From Archivesica marissinica (taxonomy: Eukaryota > Mollusca > Bivalvia > Venerida > Vesicomyidae): a stretch of 64,000 bases of DNA. Made by a program: the position numbers and the translations under genes. The notes under the pieces are model-generated. The model was not told where the DNA came from. It saw only the letters and a program-made list of their open reading frames with translations, and did not search any database. Positions 22,319 to 33,643 of this stretch are shown here, one piece after another; within the stretch, counting starts at the first letter, position 1; each line of letters starts with the position of its first letter. The stretch is from NCBI GenBank assembly GCA_014843695.1, contig CM026397.1, forward strand, positions 34,478,596-34,542,595, given 5' to 3'.

Positions 22319-22800
22319 ATCAGGGGCGTAGCTAACGATTTAGAATTTGCAGGTCCGACTAATAAATTGAGCATGAAATATGCGATTCTGTTAGAGGGCT
22401 CTGGGAGCATGCACCCACATGAAAATTTCGAATCATAGAACGTCAATGGAGTCTGCCTCCGTTGTCAAGTGGTTAAGGTCGCTGACTTGTATACCACTGT
22501 AACCTATCATCAGTGATGGTCACGGGTTCGAGCCCCGCTCAGACCGTGTCTCATTTATATGAAAAAGTTGGCAGTTTCTTACGAAGGTTGGTACACCCAA
22601 TTACTGGTTAACCGCTGCTGCCTGCCCTGGAAAGATGTTGTTAGGTAAACTGCCCGCCGGCGATATAGCCCAAAATGGTGCTGATGCAGGCGTAAAACCC
22701 GAAATATAAAAATAAAATAAATACAAAATAAATAAATAAATAGAACGTCAATGGTGCACTCTGGCGTATTTTAATGTTATCCTCGATCACCGTAAGTTCG
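22319..22800. mobile_element. Dispersed element related to the 45-bp array, split by a SINE
   Basis: Begins CAGGGGCGTAGCTAACGAT, a hAT-like terminus. It contains one unit-like segment (GGTCCGACTAATAAATTGAG, ATATGCGATTCTG) and then GAACGTCAATGG. After the inserted SINE (22450-22739) it continues GAACGTCAATGGTGCACTCTGGCG. The same order of segments is found at the right edge of the 45-bp array (11060-11165). The far end was not defined. Confidence 0.65.
22450..22739 (+). mobile_element. SINE family D, full length with 15-bp target duplication
   Basis: Flanked by ATAGAACGTCAATGG at 22435-22449 and 22740-22754. Head resembles tRNA-Ser: A box GTCAAGTGGTTAAGG, a long variable-arm region and B box GGGTTCGAGCCCC. 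The body includes GTTGGCAGTTTCTTACG and GGTTAACCGCTGCTGCC. The tail is type 2 (GGCGATATAGCCCAAAATGG, GCAGGCGTAAAACCC), then (AAAT)n. Unlike the 38850 copy it lacks the family A tail. Confidence 0.92.
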
Positions 22801-22856
22801 TGACCCTTTCCATCTATTATTTCCGACATTTCTCTGCACTTCTTTCTTGATGTTTT

Positions 22857-25800
22857 TGACTGGGTTACCTTTGACGACTTTGACTGGGTTACCTTTGACG
22901 ACTTTGACTGGATTACCTTTGACGACTTTGACGACTTTGACTGGGTTACCTTTGACGACTTTGACTGGGTTACCTTTGACGACTTTGACTGGATTACCTT
23001 TGACGACTTTGACGACTTTGACGACTTTGACGACTTTGACGACTTTGACTGGGTTACCTTTGATGACTTTGACTGGGTTACCTTTGACGACTTTGACTGG
23101 GTTACCTTTGACGACTTTGACTGGGTTACCTTTGACGACTTTGACTGGATTACCTTTGACGACTTTGACGACTTTGACTGGATTACCTTTGAAGACTTTG
23201 ACTGGGTTACCTTTGACTGGGTTACCTTTGACGACTTTGACTGGGTTACCTTTGACTGGGTTACCTTTGATGACTTTGACTGGGTTACCTTTGACGACTT
23301 TGACTGGGTAACCTTTGACGACTTTGACTGGGTTACCTTTGAGGACTTTGACTGAGTTACCATTGATGACTTTGACTGGGTTACCTTTGATGACTTTGAC
23401 TGAGTTACCTTTGATGACTTTGACTGGGTTACCTTTGACTGGGTTACCTTTGACGACTTTGACTGAGTTACCTTTGATGACTTTGACTGGGTTACCTTTG
23501 ACGACTTTGACTGAGTTACCTTTGATGACTTTGACTGGATTACCTTTGACGACTTTGACGACTTTGACTGGGTTACCTTTGACGACTTTGACTGGGTTAC
23601 CTTTGACGACTTTGACTGGATTACCTTTGACGACTTTGACGTTACCTTTGACGACTTTGACTGGGTTACCTTTGATGACTTTGACTGGGTTACCTTTGAC
23701 GACTTTGACTGGGTTACCTTTGACGACTTTGACTGGGTTACCTTTGACGACTTTGACTGGATTACCTTTGACGACTTTGACGACTTTGACTGGATTACCT
23801 TTGAAGACTTTGACTGGGTTACCTTTGACTGGGTTACCTTTGACGACTTTGACTGGGTTACCTTTGACTGGGTTACCTTTGATGACTTTGACTGGGTTAC
23901 CTTTGACGACTTTGACTGGGTTACCTTTGACTGGGTTACCTTTGACGACTTTGACTGGGTTACCTTTGATGACTTTGACTGGGTTACCTTTGATGACTTT
24001 GACTGGGTTACCTTTGATGACTTTGACTGGGTTACCTTTGATGACTTTGACTGGGTTACCTTTGACTGGGTTACCTTTGATGACTTTGACTGAGTTACCT
24101 TTGATGACTTTGACTGGGTTACCTTTGACGACTTTGACTGGGTTACCTTTGATGACTTTGACTGGATTACCTTTGACGACTTTGACTGGGTTACCTTTGA
24201 CTGGGTTACCTTTGATGACTTTGACTGAGTTACCTTTGATGACTTTGACTGGGTTACCTTTGACGACTTTGACTGGGTTACCTTTGATGACTTTGACTGG
24301 ATTACCTTTGACGACTTTGACTGGGTTACCTTTGACTGGGTTACCTTTGACGACTTTGACTGGTTACTTTGAGACTTTGACTGGGTTACCTTTGACGACT
24401 TTGACTGGGTTACCTTTGACGACTTTGACTGGGTTACCTTTGACGACTTTGACTGGGTTACCTTTGACGACTTTGACTGGGTTACCTTTGACTGGGTTAC
24501 CTTTGACGACTTTGACTGGGTTACCTTTGACTGGGTTACCTTTGACTACTTTGACTGGGTTACCTTTGACTGGGTTACCTTTGACGACTTTGACTGGGTT
24601 ACCTTTGACGACTTTGACTGGGTTACCTTTGACTGGGTTACCTTTGATGACTTTGACTGGGTTACCTTTGACGACTTTGACTGGGTTACCTTGGACTGGG
24701 TTACCTTGACTGTTTGACTGGGTTACCTTTGATGACTTTGACTGGGTTACCTTTGACTGGGTTACCTTTGACTGGGTTACCTTTGACTGGGTTACCTTTG
24801 ATGACTTTGACTGGGTTAACTTTGATGACTTTGACTGGGTTACCTTTGACGACTTTGACTGGGTTACATTTGACGACTTTGACTGGGTTACCTTTGATGA
24901 CTTTGACTGGGTTACCTTTGACGACTTTGACTGGGTTACCTTTGACGACTTTGACTGGGTTACCTTTGACTGGGTTACCTTTGACTGGGTTACCTTTGAT
25001 GACTTTGACTGGGTTACCTTTGATGACTTTGACTGGGTTACCTTTGATGACTTTGACTGGTTACCTTTGACGACTTTGACTGGGTTACCTTTGAACTGGG
25101 TTACCTTTGATGACTTTGACTGAGTTACCTTTGATGACTTTGACTGGGTTACCTTTGACGACTTTGACTGGGTTACCTTTGATGACTTTGACTGGATTAC
25201 CTTTGACGACTTTGACTGGGTTACCTTTGACTGGGTTACCTTTGATGACTTTGACTGAGTTACCTTTGATGACTTTGACTGGGTTACCTTTGACGACTTT
25301 GACTGGGTTACCTTTGATGACTTTGACTGGATTACCTTTGACGACTTTGACTGGGTTACCTTTGACTGGGTTACCTTTGACGACTTTGACTGAGTTACCT
25401 TTGACGACTTTGACTGGGTTACCTTTGACGACTTTGACTGGGTTACCGTTGACGACTTTGACTGGGTTACCTTTGACGACTTTGACTGGGTTACCTTTGA
25501 CGACTTTGACTGGGTTACCTTTGACTGGGTTACCTTTGACGACTTTGACTGGGTTACCTTTGACTGGGTTACCTTTGACTACTTTGACTGGGTTACCTTT
25601 GACTGGGTTACCTTTGACGACTTTGACTGGGTTACCTTTGACGACTTTGACTGGGTTACCTTTGACTGGGTTACCTTTGATGACTTTGACTGGGTTACCT
25701 TTGACGACTTTGACTGGGTTACCTTGGACTGGGTTACCTTTGACTGGGTTACCTTTGATGACTTTGACTGGGTTACCTTTGACTGGGTTACCTTTGACTG

Positions 25801-28800
25801 GGTTACCTTTGACTGGGTTACCTTTGATGACTTTGACTGGGTTAACTTTGATGACTTTGACTGGGTTACCTTTGGCGACTTTGACTGGGTTACAAGTTGA
25901 CGACTTTGACTGGGTTACCTTTGATGACTTTGACTGGGTTACCTTTGACGACTTTGACTGGGTTACCTTTGACGACTTTGACTGGGTTACCTTTGACTGG
26001 GTTACCTTTGACTGGGTTACCTTTGATGCCTTTGACTGGGTTAACTTTGATGACTTTGACTGGGTTACCTTTGGCGACTTTGACTGGGTTACAAGTTGAC
26101 GACTTTGACTGGGTTACCTTTGATGACATTGACTGGGTTACCTTTGACGACTTTGACTGGGTTACCTTTGACGACTTTGACTGGGTTACCTTAGACGACT
26201 TTGACTGGGTTACCTCTGACGACTTTGACTGGGTTACCTTTGACGACTTTGACTGGGTTACCTTTGATGACTTTGACTGGGTTACCTTAGACGACTTTGA
26301 CTGGGTTACCTTTGACAACTTTGACTGAGTTACCTTTGATGGCGTTGACTGGGTTACCTTTGATGACATTGACTGGGTTACCTTTGATGACTTTGACTGG
26401 GTTACCTTTGATGACTTTGACTGGGTTACCTTTGATGACTTTGACTGGGTTACCTTTGACGACTTTGACTGGGTTACCTTTGATGACGTTGACTGGGTTA
26501 CCTTTGACGACTTTGACTGGGTTACCTTTGACGACTTTGACTGGGTTACCTTTGGCGACTTTGACTGGGTTACCTTTGATGACTTTGACTGGGTTACCTT
26601 TGATGACTTTAACTGAGTTACCTTTGATGACTTTGACTGAGTTACCTTTGACGACTTTGACTGGGTTACCTTTGATGACTTTGACTGGGTTACCTTTGAC
26701 TGGGTTACCTTTGATGACTTTTACTGGGTTACCTTTGATGACTTTGACTGAGTTACCTTTGATGACGTTGACTGAGTTACCTTTGATGACTTTGACTGGG
26801 TTACCTTTGATGACTTTGACTGAGTTACCTTTGATGACGTTGACTGAGTTACCTTTGATGACTTTGACTGGGTTACCTTTGACTGGGTTACCTTTGATGA
26901 CTTTGACTGGGTTAACTTTGATGACTTTGACTGGGTTACCTTTGGCGACTTTGACTGGGTTACAAGTTGACGACTTTGACTGGGTTACCTTTGACTGGGT
27001 TACCTTTGACGACTTTGACTGGGTTACCTTTGATGACTTTGACTGGGTTACCTTTGATGACTTTGACTGGGTTACCTTTGAAGACTTTGACTGGGTTACC
27101 TTTGACGACTTTGACTGAGTTACCTTTGACGACTTTGACTGGGTTACCTTTGACGACTTTGACTGGGTTACCTTTGACGACTTTGACTAGGTTACCTTAG
27201 ACGACTTTGACTGGGTTACCTTTGACGACTTTGACTGGGTTACCTTTGACGACTTTGACTGGGTTACCTTTGATGACTTTGACTGGGTTACCTTAGACGA
27301 CTTTGACTGGGTTACCGTTGACGACTTTGACTGAGTTACCTTTGATGACGTTGACTGGGTTACCTTTGACTGGGTTACCTTTGACTGGGTTACCTTTGAC
27401 GACTTTGACTGGGTTACCTTTGACTGGGTTACCATTGACTGGGTTACCTTTGACTGGGTTACCTTTGACGACTTTGACTGGGTTACCTTTGACGACTTTG
27501 ACTGGGTTACCATTGACGACTTTGACTGGGCTACCTTTGACGACTTTGACTGGGTTACCTTTGATGACTTTGACTGGGATACCTTTGACTGGGTTACCTT
27601 TGATGACGTTGACTGGGTTACCTTTGATGACTTTGACTGGGTTACCTTTGACGTCTTTGACTGAGTTACCTTTGATGACTTTGACTGGGTTACCTTTGAT
27701 GACTTTGACGACTTTGACTGGGTTACCTTTGATGACTTTGACTGGATTACCTTTGACGACTTTGACGACTTTGACGACTTTGACTGGGTTACCTTTGATG
27801 ACTTTGACTGGGTTACCTTTGACTGGGTGACCTTTGACGACTTTGACTGGGTTACCTTTGACTGGGTTACCTTTGACTGGGTTACCTTTGATGACTTTGA
27901 CTGGGTTACCTTTGATGACTTTGGCTGGGTTACCTTTGATGACTTTGACTGGGTTACCTTTGACTGGGTTACCTTTGACTGGGTTACCTTTGACTGGGTT
28001 ACCTTTGATGACTTTGACTGAGTTACCTTTGATGACTTTGACTGAGTTACCTTTGACTGGGTTACCTTTGATGACTTTGACTGGGTTACCGTTGACGACT
28101 TTGACTGGGTTACCTTTGATGACTTTGACTGGGTTACCTTTGACGACTTTGACTGGGTTACCTTTGACTGGGTTACCTTTGATGACTTTGACTGGGTTAC
28201 CTTTGATGACTTTGACTGGGTTACCTTTGACTGGGTTACCTTTGATGACTTTGACTGGGTTACCTTTGATGACTTTGACTGGGTTACCTTTGACTGGGTT
28301 ACCTTTGACGACTTTGACCGGGCTACCTTTGGCGACTTTGACTGGGTTACAAGTTGACGACTTTGACTGGGTTACCTTAGACGACTTTGACTGGGTTACC
28401 GTTGACGACTTTGACTGGGTTACCTTTGACGACTTTGACTGGGTTACCTTTGATGACTTTGACTGGGTTACCTTTGATGACTTTGACTGGGTTAACTTTG
28501 ACGACTTTGACTGGGTTACCTTTGACGACTTTGACTGGGTTACCTTTGACGACTTTGACTGGGTTACCTTTGACGACTTTGACTGGGTTACCTTTGACGA
28601 CTTTGACTGGGTTACCTTTGACGACTTTGACTGGGTTACCTTTGACGACTTTGACTGGGTTACCTTTGACGACTTTGACTGGGTTACCTTTGATGACTTT
28701 GACTGGGTTACCTTTGACGACTTTGACTGGGTTACTTTTGACGACTTTGACTGGGTTAACTTTGACCGGGCTACCTTTGGCGACTTTGACTGGGTTACAA

Positions 28801-28967
28801 GTTGACGACTTTGACTGTCTGGGTTACCTTAGACGACTTTGACTGGGTTACCGTTGACGACTTTGACTGGGTTACCTTTGACGACTTTGACTGGGTTACC
28901 ATTGATGACTTTGACTGGGTTACCTTTGATGACTTTGACTGGGTTACCTTTGATGACTTTGACTGGT
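22857..28967. repeat. 24/15/9-bp mosaic minisatellite, 6.1 kb
   Basis: Built from GACTTTGACTGGGTTACCTT plus TGAC (24 bp), a 15-bp short form (TGGGTTACCTTTGAC) and extra 9-bp GACTTTGAC or GACGACTTT segments. Nearly all length changes are multiples of 3, so frames stay open for up to 464 codons; a handful of 1-2-bp changes (for example near 24360, 24711 and 25094) break them. Larger internal duplications exist: markers TTGACTACTTTGAC and ACCTTGGACTGGG recur exactly 1033 bp apart. TACAAGTTGACGAC marks five later sub-blocks. Confidence 0.97.
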
Positions 28968-28980
28968 GTGTTTTATTCAG

Positions 28981-29038
28981 ATTTCTGACCGAGACTCCAT
29001 CCTCATGGACACATTTGTATGCATTATGCAGAGATGTG
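28981..29038 (+). CDS. Possible 58-bp exon after the 24-bp array
   Basis: A TGTGTTTTATTCAG acceptor precedes 28981 and a GTGAGT donor starts at 29039. One frame reads ISDRDSILMDTFVCIMQRCG, a balanced, protein-like peptide; a second frame is also open. I do not recognise the family. If real, the 6-kb satellite lies in the intron just upstream of it, on the plus strand. Small size and no partner exons make this weak. Confidence 0.3.
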
Positions 29039-29606
29039 GGTGAGTATACTCTGTACCTGGACTTCAAGTGATGAGGATATGCCTAAAATTTAAAAATATA
29101 TATCTCAAAATTTCAGATTTTGAAACCAGTAACAAACATTATTTCTAATTTGCTTGGCCAGTAAACTAAAAATTCAAAACGAGGCTGTCAGTGTGTCAAC
29201 ATGCCAGACGGTACAGACGAACTTTCAAAAATAATTGTTGTTTTATGCAGAAAAATCGATGGTTAACATGGCAACGATCTGGGAATAGTGAATTTACAGG
29301 TAAAACTGCTCCTTCAAATAAAAGTGACAACTACTTACATCATTGAAGCGTATTTTAGTTGATGTTTACAACTTTGACGACTGTGACCTAGTTTTGTGTT
29401 TTTATTGAATGTGCGCCGAGGCAGGGAAAGACATTATCATGGAATCATTCCGTGGCATTAATGGCTTAAAAGTTCCATTACCAAATCCATTACTAAACTT
29501 TTAAAAGTCCATGCCATGTTCTTGTCTGATATGGTGTACATTACTTTTTATAATCACATTTTTTATGGCTAACGAGAATTTGTTTGATTTCCGGAGACAA
29601 ACAATG

Positions 29607-30218
29607 GAGTGGTGGAACCTATGCTCGGCGTAAATCCTACATATCATGGCCTATAAAAAAGGTTAAATGCACTTGCCGTATATTATTATTTTCTTAAGTC
29701 GTGAACACAACTTTCATAAAATTGTTCTTGAAAATGTTAGCTTCATTACGTAACCATGCGCCTAAATACAGCTATCGCAACGGCACCTGTTTCCATGGGG
29801 AACTAGATACTTTAGGGCACCTATGTACGGCATACACTTTTTTATTTATGCATGGGTAACTGTTGAATATATTATTTTGACTTAGTAACATCAATAACTA
29901 ACAATATTACAACTCATAAGAAACTTTTGTCTGGTTATTTGTACATTTTGTTCCCAATCCGGATAGCCACCTGAAATGCTCATAAACCACACATTTCGGT
30001 GGAAAATATTTTCACAACAAGTTGTCCGTTTATATTCCGCTTAACCAGTCAGGTGACAATTGCATTAGGCTACCGGTACGCACAACGGAATGTTATTGAA
30101 CCATGCTTCACCTCTGTCAGCGAAAATAGGTTAAAACTATTTAAATATTTTAAATACGGATGTAAATGGAAAAAATACGCAGAGCATAGGAATATGCCGA
30201 GCATAGGTTCCACCACTC
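29607..30218. mobile_element. Element with 23-bp exact inverted ends
   Basis: GAGTGGTGGAACCTATGCTC (29607 onward, 23 bp in all) is exactly inverted at 30196-30218. The 565-bp interior is AT-rich with no recognisable product. Flanks show no clear target duplication. It is probably a non-autonomous DNA transposon; alternatively a chance fold-back remnant. Confidence 0.55.
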
Positions 30219-30305
30219 TACACGCATCAATATTATACAGAATCACGGTGATGCATTTTCTTTGCCAAATATAATTAATTATCATATAGTCATATAAATA
30301 TATTT

Positions 30306-30666
30306 TTAACCATTTCAACACTACAGGCCTCTAAATAGACATACAAACAGTGTAGATCCAGATGAGCCGGCTCATCAGGATCTGCACTTTTTGCCAGTAA
30401 TAATTATTACTATTTTTAGATAAAATTACCCATATCGATAAATGAACTGGTCCAAAGGTAATTTTAAGGAGAGAAACTATATAAGCTCTGCTTCCGTTTT
30501 GATCCTTTCCTATTCTTTGATTTTGTGTACATGTATTGTTTTGTGAATGCATATAGTGGAATAAATATGTTTAGCCTAAACCAAATTATTTAATAATTTA
30601 TTAATGTATTGGTCTAAAAATATCATGCACCAGTCCATGTCAGTTACTTGGGGTTGACTGGATTAA
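30306..30666. mobile_element. piggyBac-like MITE, copy 3, with insertion
   Basis: TTAA at both ends, left terminus CCATTTCAACACTACA and a mutated right terminus GGGGTTGACTGGA. The internal hairpin GATGAGCCGGCTCATC is a perfect short palindrome. A ~110-bp repeat (30466-30573) splits the right half. Its right TTAA directly abuts the 27-bp array. Confidence 0.88.
30466..30573 (+). mobile_element. Short 112-bp retroposon-like repeat, copy 1
   Basis: AAGGAGAGAAACTATATAAG to GGAATAAATATGTTTAG, matching 62139-62250 nearly base for base. It ends in an AATAAA-containing sequence. Inserted in a piggyBac-like MITE; flanking AATTTT/AAATTATTT is at best an imperfect target duplication. Confidence 0.75.
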
Positions 30667-31011
30667 TTAGCCTGGGAACAGGCGTTGGTATATTTTGTCT
30701 GGGAACAGGCGTTCATATATTTTGCCTGGGAACAGGCGTTGATATATTTTGCCTGGGAACAGGCGTTGATATATTTTGCCTGGGAACAGGCGTTGATATA
30801 TTTGTTTGCCTGGGGACAGGCTTTGGTATATTTTGCCTGGGAACAGGCGTTGATATATTTTGCCTGGGAACAGGCGTTGATATATTTTGCCTGGGAACAG
30901 GCGTTGATATATTTGTTTGCCTGGGAACAGGCGTTGATATATTTGTTTGCCTGGGAACAGGCGTTGATATATTTGTTTGCCTGGGAACAGGCGTTGATAT
31001 ATTTGCCATAT
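30667..31011. repeat. 27/30-bp minisatellite, block 1
   Basis: About 12 copies of GCCTGGGAACAGGCGTTGAT plus ATATTTT; 30-bp versions end ATATTTGTTT. Each unit holds GCCTG-GGAA-CAGGC, a 5-bp stem closed by a GNRA-type loop. The open frames on both strands follow from the unit lengths (27 and 30, both multiples of 3). Confidence 0.95.
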
Positions 31012-31193
31012 ATGTTTAACACTGAGACCATTAATTGAGCTGTATTGAGTTTCTGCTAATATTAACATGTCATTTTGCCGGAAGTAAATTAGTGAAAATC
31101 GACAGGCTGGAACCCAGGCTAGGGTGGTGGTACGAACTCACGTCCCTTTGAATCGTCATCCAACTTATTAACCACTTGCCTAAACAACTGTAG
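31012..31193. other. Non-repetitive spacer between the two 27-bp blocks
   Basis: About 180 bp without tandem structure (TTTAACACTGAGACCATTAA to TGCCTAAACAACTG). No gene or known repeat recognised. It may be an insertion into a once continuous array or original spacer. Confidence 0.6.
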
Positions 31194-32033
31194 CCTGGGA
31201 ACAGGCTTTGGTATATTTTGCCTGGGAACAGGCGTTGATATATTTTGCCTGGGAACAGGCGTTGATATATTTTGCCTGGGAACAGGCGTTGATATATTTT
31301 GCCTGGGAACAGGCGTTGATATATTTGTTTGCCTGGGAACAGGCTTTGGTATATTTGCCTGGGAACAGGCGTTGATATATTTTGCCTGGGAACAGGCGTT
31401 GATATATTTTGCCTGGGAACAGGCGTTGATATATTTTGCCTGGGAACAGGCGTTGATATATTTGTTTGCCTGGGGACAGGCTTTGGTATATTTTGCCTGG
31501 GAACAGGCGTTGATATATTTTGCCTGGGAACAGGCGTTGATATATTTTGCCTGGGAACAGGCGTTGATATATTTGTGCCTGGGAACAGGCGTTGATATAT
31601 TTGCCTGGGAACAGGCGTTGATATATTTGTTTGCCTGGGGACAGGCTTTGGTATTTGCCTGGGAACAGGCGTTGATATATTTTGTCTGGGAACAGGCGTT
31701 GATATATTTTGCCTGGGAACAGGCGTTGATATATTTTGCCTGGGAACAGGCGTTGATATATTTGTTTGCCTGGGAACAGACTTTGGTATATTTGCCTGGG
31801 AACAGGCGTTCATATATTTTGCCTGGGAACAGGCGTTGATATATTTTGCCTGGGAACAGGCGTTGATATATTTGTTTGCCTGGGAACAGGCATTGATATA
31901 TTTTGCCTGGGAACAGGCGTTGATATATTTTGCCTGGGAACAGGCGTTGATATATTTTGCCTGGGAACAGGCGTTGATATATTTTGCCTGGGAACAGGCG
32001 TTGATATATTTTGCCTGGGAACAGGCTTTGGTA
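31194..32033. repeat. 27/30-bp minisatellite, block 2
   Basis: About 30 further copies of the same unit in the same orientation. Short variants (24-bp spacing, TATTTGCCTGGG) and the GCCTGGGGACAGGCTTTGGT form recur. The latter also ends the array, next to a TACTAGTAG flank. Confidence 0.95.
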
Positions 32034-32039
32034 TACTAG

Positions 32040-32540
32040 TAGTTTGTCTTCTACACAATAAGCTCGCTTAATAGCAACATTCCAAAACTCTTTTCATAAA
32101 ATATGGTATGAAATCACCACACCACGTACGAGTGTAAGATCATATATATATATACAAGTATATACAATGTATATTATTAGCAAGTAGTATAGCGCGAGCA
32201 CGTTAATGGCGTATTAATAATGTATATATTGCGTGTGTGTAAGTGACCATTCAACACGATATCATGCATAAATGTACAGACTGATAGAAATCCAATGTGT
32301 TGCATAATTAGCAGAGAATGTGCGGTACAAATGAATATCTCGATTAGAGTAATGACGACGTGTGCAGACAGACAACCCTATCGACAATCTGCATTCATTT
32401 CATTGTTAATAAACAACGACAACAACCATCAAGCTGTGTATGAAATGTCAACAACTGGCGATTAATGCGCACAGTTGGAGTTGCACACGTATCAATAATG
32501 CACAGATTAAAGCGTTGTGCCTATTTTAATTACTTAGGAA
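32040..32540. other. Unassigned AT-rich sequence
   Basis: No gene, tandem repeat or recognised element. Contains a short (AT)n stretch near 32143. Confidence 0.6.
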
Positions 32541-32548
32541 CGTTGTGG

Positions 32549-32777
32549 AAGTCGTGATAGCGCAGTGGATGCGCGTTCGCTTCATGTGCGAAAGATCCGG
32601 AGTTCGAGCCCCGCTGGAGCAGTTACGAGTGTGCCCTTAGGCAAGGCATTTAAATTCCACGTTGCCACTTCTCTCTCCCTCGTGGCGATGGATTCCATCA
32701 GGAATGAGGTCTCGAGAGTGATTAATATAAGTTGTAATAACTTGTTTCGCAATCGAGCTAAAATAAATTTGTATAAA
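32549..32777 (+). mobile_element. SINE family C, full length
   Basis: Near target duplication GGAACGTTGT (32537-32546) and GGAACTTTGT (32778-32787). Head GTCGTGATAGCGCAGTGGAT with B box GAGTTCGAGCCCC, body CCTTAGGCAAGGCATTTAAA, GGCGATGGATTCCATCAGG, and tail GAGAGTGATTAATATAAGTT. Reference copy for family C. Confidence 0.92.
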
Positions 32778-32831
32778 GGAACTTTGTTTTGGTTTTAGGT
32801 TTAATGTCGCTTAGGTTTGGTGTATGTGCGT

Positions 32832-33114
32832 TGTACGTTTATTTATCGTCGATACCGGTTGTCCATATGAGCGACGTTTCCTGAAGAGATTACGTCATTT
32901 TAGATGTTTGGAGGTTAGTGCAATGATACAGACAGATACCCATTCCAGAGTCTCCTCTTGTTCTTTTACATGCACGGTGTACAACACCGACACGAGACAT
33001 CAGTTTAAAGCCCCATCTGAAAGACTGTTACTTTTATTGGCGTCAGACGGGGGGATCGAACCTGCGATCCCTGGATTACCAGTCCAGCGTGTTACCACTG
33101 GACTACAGATCCGT
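32832..33114 (-). mobile_element. SINE family A, near full length
   Basis: Minus-strand copy with tail, body and tRNA-like head (complement of GTAGTCCAGTGGTAACACGC). More diverged than the others, for example GATACCGGTTGTCCATATGA in the tail hairpin and an extra G in the polyG after TCAGACG. Confidence 0.9.
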
Positions 33115-33199
33115 CTGCTGATATTTCTTCAAGTCTTCATTGTTCTTTTCACGATATTTAACAAAGCACCGTGGGTACTGACCACATATACATATAATG

Positions 33200-33610
33200 A
33201 GAGACATATGTCAGTTACTGCCCCTGAATACTCTCTAAAAGTAGGTATGCCCTAGTAATTGTTTTCCTCTGTCGTTATCGTTGTTTCCTTTGCACAACAT
33301 GCTAACTCTTTTAGTCCACTATCGCTTCTTATGAGTATTATATTACTGCATCTCGATAGATCTCATACAGTATATGCAATGGGTACTTATTTGTAAAACA
33401 ATGCCATCAGTTAATTAAGACAAGTTTGATAAAATCACATTTTTCATACCGCAACATCTGGTTAGGGAACAACAGTAAAAACAAAGGATTCTAACTAAAA
33501 GGACCTATTCACATTTTGGAATAAATCAGACTTTAGCTGCCAAGGGAGGTAATACGAAATTAGAGATGTGTCTCATTGGATTTGCGGATTTACTGAGAAA
33601 TCTAAGCAAA
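33200..33610. mobile_element. Diverged fragment of the TTAA-flanked element
   Basis: Segments match the interior of the element immediately downstream: TTTCCTCTGTCGTTATCGTT with 34621 onward, and AACTAAAAGGACCTATTC to CAAGGGAGGTAATA with 34799-34860. Order is conserved; ends are not preserved. Confidence 0.6.
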
Positions 33611-33643
33611 TTTATTGTATCAGAGTTATATCAGCACATTCCC

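Noticed and set aside
22857..28967. Repetitive protein gene (FDDFDWVT or LTTLTGLP repeats)
   Set aside because: Several 1-2-bp indels and stops break every frame; multiples of three follow from the 24/15/9-bp unit sizes.
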